Origin: Clostridia bacterium
GTDB lineage: Bacteria; Bacillota; Clostridia; Christensenellales; UBA1242
DNA length: 14,797 bases
Assembly (NCBI GenBank): GCA_017618475.1
Contig: JAFZUF010000048.1
Span: 1 to 14,797, forward strand
Reading direction: 5' to 3'
How positions within the stretch are numbered: position 1 is the stretch's first letter; every line of letters begins with the position of its first letter. Below are positions 7,305 to 14,495 of the stretch, in pieces. A program made the position numbers and the translations under genes. A model generated the notes under the pieces. The model ran no database searches. It saw nothing but the letters and a program-made list of their open reading frames with translations, and had not been told where the DNA came from.

Positions 7305-8635
7305 TATTCTTTCTCCCGATTACGTAATAATAGGCGAACTGGCGTTCCTGCAAAGTCCACCGACTTACGTAAAGTATTTTCCAAATAGCGCAAATATGTC
7401 TTGCCGACAATGTTTTTATTATTGACAAACAGCGCAAAAGTCGGCGGTGCAACAGCCACTTGCGTCGCGTACAAAAATTTAGGACGCATGCCCAATTTAA
7501 ACGGCGGCGGAGTCATCGCCACAGCGTCCAAAATTAAATCGTTAAGTTGTCCCGTCGTAATGCGCTTTTCGGTATTAGCTAACACTTTTTCCACCGTTGC
7601 CATCACTTCGCCCAAACGTTGTCCCGTTAATGCCGAAATATAAATTGCTTGAAAATACGGCATAAATGCTAAATCCACTGCCAATTTTTTATTAAAATCT
7701 AATTGGGTGTAACTATCCTTTTCCACCAAATCCCATTTATTAATCACAATTACCGATGGACGTCCCGCTTCGTGAATGTAACCTGCCAAACGAACATCTT
7801 GTTCGGTCAACCCCTGGGTCGCATCGACAACTAACAAAACTACATCACTGTTTTTAATACTATGAATCGCCCGCAAAACACTGTAATATTCCACGGTTTC
7901 CACTTCCACACTACGTTTACGACGAATGCCCGCAGTATCGGTTAAAATGTATGATTTACCACAGTAATTAAACGGACTGTCAACCGCATCACGCGTCGTA
8001 CCAGCAATATCACTCACCATTACGCGTTTCTCACCTAAGAGCGCATTCACCAACGAACTTTTTCCTGCATTGGGTCGACCAATAATTGCAATGCGTTTAA
8101 CATCAGCCGGTGGTTGTTGGCGTAACAAATTTTTCATGCGTAATTTTTGCACAATTGCATCCAATAAATCGCCTAAACCAATTTTCTGCGCACAAGATAC
8201 CGGCAATGGTTCACCCACACCTAATTTGTAAAATTCAGCTAAGGTGTTATCTCGTAATTGACTATTATCCAATTTATTCACACAAAGCACTAATGGTTTA
8301 TTAAAGCCACGTAACAACTTAACAACTTTCATATCGTCAGCAGTTACGCCAACCATACCGTCCACCACTAAAACCACAACGTCGGCAATACCAACCGCAA
8401 TTTCGACTTGTTCTTTAATGTGGGCATTGAACACGCCTTCGTCAAACGAAACACCACCTGTATCAACTAAAGAAAAATTATTCCCCGTCCACTCACAATC
8501 TGCATAAATGCGATCGCGCGTTACCCCTGGTTGATCGTCAACAATACTTTGCCCATTTTGCGAAATGGTGTTAAATAAAGTGGATTTGCCCACATTCGGA
8601 CGACCCACCAATGCCACCAATGGAACCTTAGCCAA
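7304..8635 (-). CDS. der: Ribosome assembly GTPase Der (EngA)
   Basis: Essential double GTPase needed for 50S subunit maturation. The 443-residue protein has the full three-part layout. G domain 1 has GRPNVGKS (11-18), DTGG (58-61) and NKLD (120-123). G domain 2 has GRPNAGKS (186-193), DTAG (233-236) and NKWD (299-302). A C-terminal KH-like domain spans about 356-440, with PPTFALFVN and TYLRYLENTLR. All nucleotide-binding motifs are intact. Translation starts at TTG 8635, since homology begins immediately and no ATG is available; an AAGGTGGT sequence precedes it. The gene overlaps the end of the deaminase gene by eight bases and shares one base with plsY, so the three form one operon. Confidence 0.97.
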   Translation of the reverse strand: MAKVPLVALVGRPNVGKSTLFNTISQNGQSIVDDQPGVTRDRIYADCEWTGNNFSLVDTGGVSFDEGVFNAHIKEQVEIAVGIADVVVLVVDGMVGVTADDMKVVKLLRGFNKPLVLCVNKLDNSQLRDNTLAEFYKLGVGEPLPVSCAQKIGLGDLLDAIVQKLRMKNLLRQQPPADVKRIAIIGRPNAGKSSLVNALLGEKRVMVSDIAGTTRDAVDSPFNYCGKSYILTDTAGIRRKRSVEVETVEYYSVLRAIHSIKNSDVVLLVVDATQGLTEQDVRLAGYIHEAGRPSVIVINKWDLVEKDSYTQLDFNKKLAVDLAFMPYFQAIYISALTGQRLGEVMATVEKVLANTEKRITTGQLNDLILDAVAMTPPPFKLGMRPKFLYATQVAVAPPTFALFVNNKNIVGKTYLRYLENTLRKSVDFAGTPVRLLLRNREKE

Positions 8636-9053
8636 TTTGCACCACCTTTAAGCCAGCATATTTGGCAATGTTATCACTATTCTGATCTGGATAACCATGT
8701 TTATAATAGACTTTATCGACACCAACCACGACTAAATTTTTCATGCAAATAATACACGGTTTATGCGTGCAATAAACGGTCGCACCTTGCAACGCAATGC
8801 CATCACGAGCGGCTTCACAAACACATCGGGTTTCGGCGCAAACCGCATTACAAAAGCCCGCCGACGTACCACTGGGAATATGGTTAATTTCACGCAAGCA
8901 ACCACCAATTTCGGCACAGTTTTGCGCACCTTCCACTTGCCCATTTACCGCGGACACCAAAACTTTATCATCACGTACAATCACACAACCAACATGGTTA
9001 CGTCCACAATGCGAAGTTTTGGCCAAATCTTCCGCCATTTGCATATAGTCCAT
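8628..9053 (-). CDS. comEB: ComEB/dCMP deaminase-family zinc deaminase with CAE motif
   Basis: Cytidine/deoxycytidylate deaminase-fold protein of 141 residues from ATG 9053. In the dCMP deaminase branch such enzymes make dUMP for thymidylate synthesis; in Bacillus the homologue is named ComEB. The family layout is clear: VGCVIVRDDKV (21-31), NG near 37, CLREINHIPSG (52-62) as in Clostridial members, catalytic Glu74, and PCIIC (99-103) giving two Cys zinc ligands. The oddity is the third ligand: where dCMP deaminases have His-Ala-Glu, this has Cys-Ala-Glu (72-74), the arrangement of true cytidine deaminases. A TTG at 9071 in the same frame is inside the promoter and therefore rejected. There is no Shine-Dalgarno site. 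It is the first gene of the comEB-der-plsY operon. Substrate preference cannot be read from sequence. Confidence 0.85.
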   Translation of the reverse strand: MDYMQMAEDLAKTSHCGRNHVGCVIVRDDKVLVSAVNGQVEGAQNCAEIGGCLREINHIPSGTSAGFCNAVCAETRCVCEAARDGIALQGATVYCTHKPCIICMKNLVVVGVDKVYYKHGYPDQNSDNIAKYAGLKVVQIG

Positions 9054-9060
9054 TGCATTA

Positions 9061-9089
9061 AGTATAACCAAAAATTGGGTGGCAGTAAA
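9061..9089 (-). promoter_or_regulatory. Sigma-A-type promoter of the comEB-der-plsY operon
   Basis: On the minus strand TTTACT (9089-9084) is separated by exactly 17 bases from TATACT (9066-9061), a five-of-six match to TATAAT. Transcription should begin about seven bases on, at 9054-9053, which is the first base of the deaminase ATG or one before it, predicting a leaderless or near-leaderless message. Confidence 0.6.
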
Positions 9090-9111
9090 ACGAATGTTTT
9101 TAAATTTCTCA

Positions 9112-9120
9112 TGTTATGGT
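9112..9120 (+). promoter_or_regulatory. Candidate extended -10 promoter of groES-groEL
   Basis: TGTTATGGT has the extended -10 form TG-N-TATNNT. No good -35 is seen. The predicted start near 9127 leaves a leader of about 17 bases containing AGGAG (9131-9135). No CIRCE inverted repeat (TTAGCACTC-N9-GAGTGCTAA) is present between 9054 and 9143, so HrcA control at this site is unlikely. Confidence 0.4.
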
Positions 9121-9143
9121 AAACGCACAAAGGAGAAAATGAA

Positions 9144-9401
9144 ATGAAAATCAAACCACTATTTGACAGAGTACTTTGTAAACCTGTCATTGAACAAACC
9201 AGCAAAGGTGGTATTTACATTCCCGCCACTAATGCCGAACGTCATCAAATCATGACGGTAGTCGCAGTCGGCAACGGCGCCCCGGTCGCGATTGGTGATA
9301 AAATTATCATTAACAAATACGCGGGTGCCGAAATTTCATCTAACAATGAAAAATTATATTTAGTCCAAAACTTGGATATTATCGGGGTGATTTATGAATA
9401 A
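9144..9401 (+). CDS. groES: Co-chaperonin GroES, shortened
   Basis: Lid of the GroEL folding chamber. The 85-residue protein begins MKIKPLFDRVL, typical of the family. It has a mobile loop with GGIYIP (22-27), where the hydrophobic tripeptide (usually IVL) contacts GroEL, then VVAVGNG (39-45), GDKIIINKYAGAEI (51-64) and an end LDIIGVIYE. Compared with the usual 94-97 residues it lacks about eight to nine residues between the VGNG turn and the GDKII strand, the position of the roof beta-hairpin. ATG 9144 has AGGAG eight bases upstream. The nearby ATG at 9139 is out of frame and closes at once. The stop overlaps the groEL start by eight bases, so the pair is translationally coupled. Confidence 0.92.
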   Translation: MKIKPLFDRVLCKPVIEQTSKGGIYIPATNAERHQIMTVVAVGNGAPVAIGDKIIINKYAGAEISSNNEKLYLVQNLDIIGVIYE

Positions 9402-10800
9402 AGCACAACGCGCCCTTTACCGTGGCGTTAACCAATTAAATAACATTGTTAAAATTACGATTGGTCCTAACGGCCGTAATGTAATTATTGACCGTGATAA
9501 CGGCAGTCCTTTAATTACCAACGATGGTGTAACCATTGCCAAAGAAGTTTCCTTGCCCAACCGTTACGAAAATTTGGGTGCCGACGTCATCAAACAAGCC
9601 AGTTTAAAAACCAATGCCGAAGCCGGCGACGGCACCACTTCGGCAATTGTACTGGCAACTGCAATCACAAACCATGCCCGTCGGACAATGGCTTTTGGAT
9701 ACCAACCCATGGTGCTAAAAGATGAACTTTTGGCGGCGGCGCGTAAAGCCTTGGATTTATTGCCACAACATGTTCGGCAAATTCATAAATACGAAGATTT
9801 AGTTCACGTTGCCACGAACAGTTGTGCCAACGCAGAAGACGGTATCATGGTTGCCAAAGCCCTATCCAAAGTTGGACCCGACGGTTTAATTTCATTGGAA
9901 ATGAACCAAACCGGCACTACCCAATTAACATTTACCAACGGTGTTAAACTTACAGCACAGGTGGTATCACCCTACTTAAATACCAAATCAATGCATCACG
10001 CCAATGTTTTGGTAACCAACGGCACCATTAAATCCGTACAAGAAATTTTGCCAATTTTGGAAGACGCCGTACAAAACAAAACCCCCTTACTTTTGGTGGC
10101 GGAAGATTACGCCGCCGAAGTAATTAATGCCTTAGTGTTAAACCGTGCCAAAGCTGGTCTGCAAGTTGTGGCGGTACGTTCCACCGCAACCGAAGATTGT
10201 GCCGTGGTCACCAACGCCACTTTGATTGCCCTGCAAAATGATTTAACTTTGGCACGTGCTACCACCGCCCACTTAGGACACGCCAACCAAATTATCTTTG
10301 AAGCCGAACAAATGGTAATTTTAAGCGATGAAAAAAGTCCGTTATTTGAAGAACATTTGAACATGATTAAAGACAAACTGGCGGCGGCGACCGACGATTA
10401 CCACCGCACACGTTTAAAAGAACGAATTGCCAACTTAACCGCCACCGCCGGCGTCATCAGTATTGGTTGTCCAACCGAAGCCGCAACCATGGAAAAACGT
10501 TTACGAATTGAAGATGCGGTTGCCGCCACCACCAACGCGATGCGCGACGGCGTAGTTACCGGCGGTGGATTAACATACCTGAAAATTGCCAAAGACTTAG
10601 ACGCCCACAACACTGGCGAACGCATCTTAAAACGCGCCTTGCCGTCAATCTATCGGCAAATCAATCGCAATTATCACTTTGACGCGAAAACTTGCACCGC
10701 AATTGATGCTGCGACCGTTGTTAAAAGCGTAATTCAAAATGCAACTTCGGCTGCCGCCATTTTAATCACGACCGGAGCAATTATTTCGAACGCGATTTGA
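9394..10800 (+). CDS. groEL: Chaperonin GroEL, short and highly divergent
   Basis: Group I chaperonin subunit, 468 residues against about 540 normally, with one open frame and no sign of decay. Nucleotide-site elements remain: TIGPNGRNV (22-30), NDGVTIAKE (43-51), AGDGTTSA (77-84, Asp79 matching Escherichia coli Asp87), RIEDA (371-375, Asp374 matching Asp398) and GGG (390-392). The apical domain is present (SPYL at 192-195, AEDYAAEV at 236-243). Three things are missing or changed: the near-invariant APGFGDRRK segment is replaced around residues 262-275; about 30 residues are absent from the C-terminal equatorial part, shrinking the YNAAT to ILDPTKV stretch to FDAKTCTAIDAATVV; and there is no Gly-Met tail. 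GGGGTGA precedes the ATG. The 3' end overlaps spoVAE convergently by 20 bases. It may be the only chaperonin or a specialised second copy. Confidence 0.92.
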   Translation: MNKAQRALYRGVNQLNNIVKITIGPNGRNVIIDRDNGSPLITNDGVTIAKEVSLPNRYENLGADVIKQASLKTNAEAGDGTTSAIVLATAITNHARRTMAFGYQPMVLKDELLAAARKALDLLPQHVRQIHKYEDLVHVATNSCANAEDGIMVAKALSKVGPDGLISLEMNQTGTTQLTFTNGVKLTAQVVSPYLNTKSMHHANVLVTNGTIKSVQEILPILEDAVQNKTPLLLVAEDYAAEVINALVLNRAKAGLQVVAVRSTATEDCAVVTNATLIALQNDLTLARATTAHLGHANQIIFEAEQMVILSDEKSPLFEEHLNMIKDKLAAATDDYHRTRLKERIANLTATAGVISIGCPTEAATMEKRLRIEDAVAATTNAMRDGVVTGGGLTYLKIAKDLDAHNTGERILKRALPSIYRQINRNYHFDAKTCTAIDAATVVKSVIQNATSAAAILITTGAIISNAI

Positions 10801-11134
10801 AAATCAGTCCAATAATTAAACCCGAAACAATAGCAACTCCAATGCCCGCCGCCATGGCGGTTAAACCCCCAGTAAAAATCCCCAAAAAACCGTACTTATC
10901 AATATTTTCAAAAGTTCCTTTCACCAAACCGGCCCCAAAGCCGGTTATTGGCGTAGTAACTCCGGCACCGGCAAATTTTTTCAAAGGTTCAAACACCGTA
11001 CAAACTTGCAAAATTGCCCCCAGCACCACAAAAGAAACTAAAATGCGTGCCGACGTCCAGTTAGTTTTCAAAATCAACAACTGCCCCAGCATACAAATCA
11101 AACCGCCAATTAAAAATGCCCACAAAAAAGTCAT
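10781..11134 (-). CDS. spoVAE: Stage V sporulation protein AE (SpoVAEb type)
   Basis: Small integral membrane protein of the SpoVA channel, which carries dipicolinic acid into the forespore and releases it on germination. The 117 residues form about four hydrophobic segments: FLWAFLIGGLICMLGQLL at the start, ILVSFVVLGAILQV, then FAGAGVTTPITGFGAG (54-69), and a C-terminal VAIVSGLIIGLIF helix with a basic end. The AG-G---PITGF motif is shared with SpoVAC, to which it is related. A near-perfect AGGAGGTGA ribosome site lies before ATG 11134, which overlaps the spoVAD stop by four bases (ATGA). Its stop codon lies inside the 3' end of groEL on the opposite strand. It is the last gene of the operon and no terminator is visible after it. 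Confidence 0.93.
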   Translation of the reverse strand: MTFLWAFLIGGLICMLGQLLILKTNWTSARILVSFVVLGAILQVCTVFEPLKKFAGAGVTTPITGFGAGLVKGTFENIDKYGFLGIFTGGLTAMAAGIGVAIVSGLIIGLIFKSRSK

Positions 11135-12123
11135 TCTGTCACCTCCTCAATGACAACTGCATTCGCAATGCCTGGAATACTTTCGCCCTGGAAGCAAGTA
11201 GTCGGTGACAATAACGCCCCCGTTGCCATAAAAATAACTTTGTGATATTCCCCACTTTGGAATTTATCCATAATGTAGCCATTCAGTGTTACCGCACTGC
11301 AACCACAACCCGAACCACCCATGTCAACTTTTTGATCGACAGAATAAATCAACTTGCCACAATCGTGATAATTTTCGCCCAACTCATACCCCTTGTCTTT
11401 CAACAAGTCACGCAATGCTTCTTCCCCAATTTGACCCAAATCGCCCGAAAAGATAGCATCGTAATCGGCTGGTTTGGTATTAGTATTTTTAAAGTGGCGG
11501 GCTAACGTATCGGCCGCCGCTGGTGCCATTGCCGCACCCATATTATTAACGTCTTTCACACCGTAATCAACCACACGTCCAATCGTGCCGGCAGTAATTG
11601 CCAGGCGCGATTTTTTACTGTCTGCGGATAAAACGGTGGCACCCGCGCCGGTCACCGTCCATTGCGAACATGGTGGTCTTTGGTTACCGAATTCCAACGG
11701 CGTGCGGTATTGCCGTTCGGCGGTGGCAAAATGCGAACCGGCTGCCGCCACCGTGGTTTGCACAACACCAGCATCAACAAAGGTTGCCGCCACTAACAAG
11801 GATAACGCCATCGTGGAACACGCCCCGTAAACACCGGCATAAGGCAAACCAATATCACGCATCGCAAACGAAGACGAAACAATTTGGTTTAATAAATCAC
11901 CCGCAAACACAATGTCGGGTTGCACTTTGGCAACTTGAATTGCCCCTTGAATCGCGGTCTCGAACAATTTGCGCTCTGCACCTTCGTGAGTTTTTTCACC
12001 AAAATATTCGTCTTTGACCACCCGCGAAAAAGTTGTGCCTAATGGCCCTTCACTTTCTTTTTTACCCGCTACCGAGTACCAACCAATAATCCGTGGTCGG
12101 TTTTTAAAAATCAATGTGCTCAT
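11131..12123 (-). CDS. spoVAD: Stage V sporulation protein AD (SpoVAD)
   Basis: Soluble component of the SpoVA system with a thiolase-like fold that binds dipicolinic acid. From ATG 12123 it has 330 residues (Bacillus 338). The N-terminus STLIFKNRPRIIGWYSVAGKKESEGPLG is typical. Thiolase-like segments follow: VFAGDLLNQIVSSSFAMRD (72-90), YGACSTM (99-105, Cys102 at the thiolase nucleophile position), GSHFATAERQYRTPLEFG, and a C-terminal GGSGCGCSAVTLNGY stretch. The upstream in-frame start at 12159 would run into spoVAC and lies before the family's N-terminus. The chosen start overlaps the spoVAC stop as ATGA, and the stop overlaps spoVAE, giving a tightly coupled spoVAC-spoVAD-spoVAE unit. Confidence 0.95.
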   Translation of the reverse strand: MSTLIFKNRPRIIGWYSVAGKKESEGPLGTTFSRVVKDEYFGEKTHEGAERKLFETAIQGAIQVAKVQPDIVFAGDLLNQIVSSSFAMRDIGLPYAGVYGACSTMALSLLVAATFVDAGVVQTTVAAAGSHFATAERQYRTPLEFGNQRPPCSQWTVTGAGATVLSADSKKSRLAITAGTIGRVVDYGVKDVNNMGAAMAPAAADTLARHFKNTNTKPADYDAIFSGDLGQIGEEALRDLLKDKGYELGENYHDCGKLIYSVDQKVDMGGSGCGCSAVTLNGYIMDKFQSGEYHKVIFMATGALLSPTTCFQGESIPGIANAVVIEEVTE

Positions 12124-12566
12124 ATGAACAACCCCACTAAGTAATAACCCAAACCGCACAGCATGGCGACCGCAACACCGATGACAATCACCGGTCCCGC
12201 AATCTTAAACATGTTGGCACACGTCCCAAAGATAATACCTTCCTTGCGAAATTCCATCGCCGCACTGGTAATACTATTGGAAAAGCCAGTAATCGGTACA
12301 ATTGAACCACCACCGGCAAAATAGCCAATTTTATCATAAACGCCAATACCGGTCAGTACTGCCGCCAAGAAAATTAAAGTACAAGATACCAAAGAACCAA
12401 CTTGCGTTTCGTCATAGGCGGGCAACCACAATTTGTACAAGGCACCTAACCCTTCACCCAATATACAAATCAAACCACCCACAACAAAGGCGCGCACCAA
12501 TGACCATCCAATTTTACTTTTTGGCGTAATCTTTTTAACGTACTCCGCGTACTCTTGCTTGTCCAT
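12120..12566 (-). CDS. spoVAC: Stage V sporulation protein AC (SpoVAC)
   Basis: Membrane protein of the SpoVA dipicolinic acid channel; in Bacillus SpoVAC itself behaves as a mechanosensitive channel. From ATG 12566 it has 148 residues, normal for the family. A charged cytoplasmic start (DKQEYAEYVKKITPKSK) is followed by hydrophobic segments at about 25-45, 60-75, 83-98 (FAGGGSIVPITGF) and 123-147. The longer frame beginning at 12611 would overlap the PBP gene and adds residues unlike the family, so it is rejected. The gene starts 19 bases after the spoVD-like gene. GGGG only two bases before the ATG is too close to serve as a normal ribosome site. In Bacillus this operon is sigma-G-dependent; I see only poor matches to a sigma-G promoter here. 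Confidence 0.94.
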   Translation of the reverse strand: MDKQEYAEYVKKITPKSKIGWSLVRAFVVGGLICILGEGLGALYKLWLPAYDETQVGSLVSCTLIFLAAVLTGIGVYDKIGYFAGGGSIVPITGFSNSITSAAMEFRKEGIIFGTCANMFKIAGPVIVIGVAVAMLCGLGYYLVGLFI

Positions 12567-12585
12567 ACCCCAATTATTGCCAAAG

Positions 12586-14475
12586 TTAAGTAAACAATAC
12601 GACCGGTTCACCCCTTTTCACCATTGTTTCTTTGATCGGGAACGAACCCGTCACGTTTTCTCCTTCGCCATCAATTTCCACAAAAAGTCCGGCTTTTCCA
12701 AGTACTGTTTCCGCATCAGCAATACTCATACCTACCACGTCGGGTACCGCTACTAACGGATTGCCCGTACCATTTTCGTATTGCATATCAAACGGAAATT
12801 TTTTATATGCCGCAATCTCACGGAAAATTTCGCCCACATATGGCGCTGCCACCAAACTGCCGTAATAAACGCCGGTGCTGGGTTCGTCAACATACAGATA
12901 GCACGCATAACGCGGCACACCACCGACCGATAAATACCCCAAAAAGGAAGATACGTATTTTCCCGCCGCAATGTGTCCGTCCGCATACTTTTGTGCGGTA
13001 CCAGTTTTGCCACCAATTTGATATCCCGCCACTGCCGCTTTCTTACCGCTGCCTTGACTGACTACACCGTATAATAATTGACTTAAGGTCGCACTGGTTT
13101 CCGCCGAAACAATCCGCCGTCTTTCATTTGTTGCCAAAGCCGTACCATTCACACTGTTTACAAAACGTGGTGTGCGTAAAATGCCGTCCCCCACCAATGC
13201 ACTGACCGTGGCAATAAATTGAATTGGCGAAACCGCAATCGCTTGTCCGAATCCAATGCGTGCTAAATCCACATCGCGCACCCGTTCCTTACTTAATAAC
13301 AATCCCGACGGCTCACCATAAAAATCCACACCCGATTTTTGACCGATGCCAAATTTTTCCAAATAACTGTAATAACGTTCTACACCTAACCGTAACGCCA
13401 AATCCATGAACACACAGTTACACGAATTGTTGACGCCTTCCGCTAACGTTTGGGTACCGTGTCCCTTAGTTTTCCAACACTTAATACGTTCGCCGGCAAT
13501 TGTACGACTGCCGGTACAAGTAAACGTATCGTCCAAACTGACCACCCCCGCTTCTAATGCCGCCGCCAAAGTGACAATCTTAAAGGTGGAACCCGGTTCC
13601 AAAACATTAATAATGGGCGAATTTTTAATTTGAGTTAACAACGCCGTCACGTCATCGCGCGGTTGTTCGTTCAAGTCGTAATAAGGTGCACTAGCCGATG
13701 CCACCACGCCGCCCGTCGCAATGTCATAAACTAACGCTGCCACGGTTTTGGCTTGGTGCTCGGTGTGGGCACGCGCAATCACATTTTGCACAATGTTTTG
13801 AATGCCCGCATCTAAATTTAATTGTAAACTTTGTCCCGCTACCGCCGGTACGTAATATTCCAAACCGTCTTCCACCTTAATGCCACGTAAATCACTTTGT
13901 GTGGCAATCCGTCCATCTATACCGCGCAACGTTTCATCATAATACGCTTCTAACCCTTCCTGACCATGATTATCCACACTGACAATCCCCAACACTTGCG
14001 CACCCACCGCGCCCACCGGATAAGCGCGTTGATACGTTTGACTTAAATAAACGCCATCTAAATGCGCCGCCACCAAGCGCATCGCGGTGTCCTTATCCAC
14101 TTGCATTTTAATCAACCATTCACTAACTGTGCGACTGTTGACTTTAGATAAAATTCGCTCATAAGACATACCCAAGATTTCCGCCAAAATGCGCGCCGTA
14201 CCTTCCTTATCTTTAACTGCTACCGGTCGTAAATAAACACTGTACGTTAAACTGGACGATGCCAGGACCAAACCATTGGCATCATAAATTGCCCCGCGTT
14301 CTGCCATTAACGGTAAATCACGGTACCATTGTTCGGCCGCCCGTACCTTTAAAGCCTGCCCTGTCAAAATTTGTAACCAAATTAACCGGCCACTTAAAAC
14401 AACCACAATCGCCATGGCAAGCGCAAAAAAAGCGGTCAAGCGCCGCTTCTCACTGGTGATGGTGTAAAGTCGCAT
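12586..14475 (-). CDS. spoVD: Class B penicillin-binding protein, SpoVD/FtsI type with PASTA domain
   Basis: Peptidoglycan transpeptidase of the septal or spore-cortex type. The 629-residue protein has a short cytoplasmic start, one transmembrane helix (about 12-36), a dimerisation/pedestal domain with ERGAIYDANG (59-68), and a transpeptidase domain with all three active-site motifs: STFK (296-299, Ser296 nucleophile), SCN (351-353) and KTGT (490-493). A single PASTA domain follows at about 575-629 (VPDVVGMSIADAE). SCN in motif two and the single PASTA domain fit SpoVD better than vegetative PBP2B, but in Clostridia one gene at this locus can serve division. It follows an ftsL-like gene by 20 bases, as in division and cell-wall clusters, but is followed by spoVAC instead of murE. 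The ribosome site before ATG 14475 is weak (ATAGGT). Confidence 0.9.
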   Translation of the reverse strand: MRLYTITSEKRRLTAFFALAMAIVVVLSGRLIWLQILTGQALKVRAAEQWYRDLPLMAERGAIYDANGLVLASSSLTYSVYLRPVAVKDKEGTARILAEILGMSYERILSKVNSRTVSEWLIKMQVDKDTAMRLVAAHLDGVYLSQTYQRAYPVGAVGAQVLGIVSVDNHGQEGLEAYYDETLRGIDGRIATQSDLRGIKVEDGLEYYVPAVAGQSLQLNLDAGIQNIVQNVIARAHTEHQAKTVAALVYDIATGGVVASASAPYYDLNEQPRDDVTALLTQIKNSPIINVLEPGSTFKIVTLAAALEAGVVSLDDTFTCTGSRTIAGERIKCWKTKGHGTQTLAEGVNNSCNCVFMDLALRLGVERYYSYLEKFGIGQKSGVDFYGEPSGLLLSKERVRDVDLARIGFGQAIAVSPIQFIATVSALVGDGILRTPRFVNSVNGTALATNERRRIVSAETSATLSQLLYGVVSQGSGKKAAVAGYQIGGKTGTAQKYADGHIAAGKYVSSFLGYLSVGGVPRYACYLYVDEPSTGVYYGSLVAAPYVGEIFREIAAYKKFPFDMQYENGTGNPLVAVPDVVGMSIADAETVLGKAGLFVEIDGEGENVTGSFPIKETMVKRGEPVVLFT

Positions 14476-14495
14476 ACCTATTGATATGACAAAAA

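Noticed and set aside
8763..9122. 119-codon plus-strand frame opposite the deaminase gene
   Set aside because: Covers the deaminase antisense and runs through its promoter; no domain or start signal.
9054..9143. CIRCE/HrcA operator upstream of groES
   Set aside because: Looked for TTAGCACTC and GAGTGCTAA arms on both strands and found none.
9394..10800. groEL as a pseudogene
   Set aside because: The frame is open throughout, overlaps groES as a functional pair would, and keeps the ATPase residues; missing parts look like clean deletions.
10849..10860. Palindrome CCGCCATGGCGG as an operator
   Set aside because: Twelve bases within Ala/Met codons of spoVAE; no promoter nearby, likely chance.
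10926..10945. Hairpin AACCGGC/GCCGGTT as a groEL terminator
   Set aside because: It lies inside the spoVAE coding sequence (Thr-Gly-Phe-Gly-Ala-Gly codons), has no T tract on either strand, and is explained by the conserved PITGF motif.
12103..12159. Longer SpoVAD and SpoVAC starts (12159 and 12611)
   Set aside because: Both extend into the previous gene and add residues unlike the families; the internal ATGs give normal lengths and, for spoVAD, the typical ATGA overlap.
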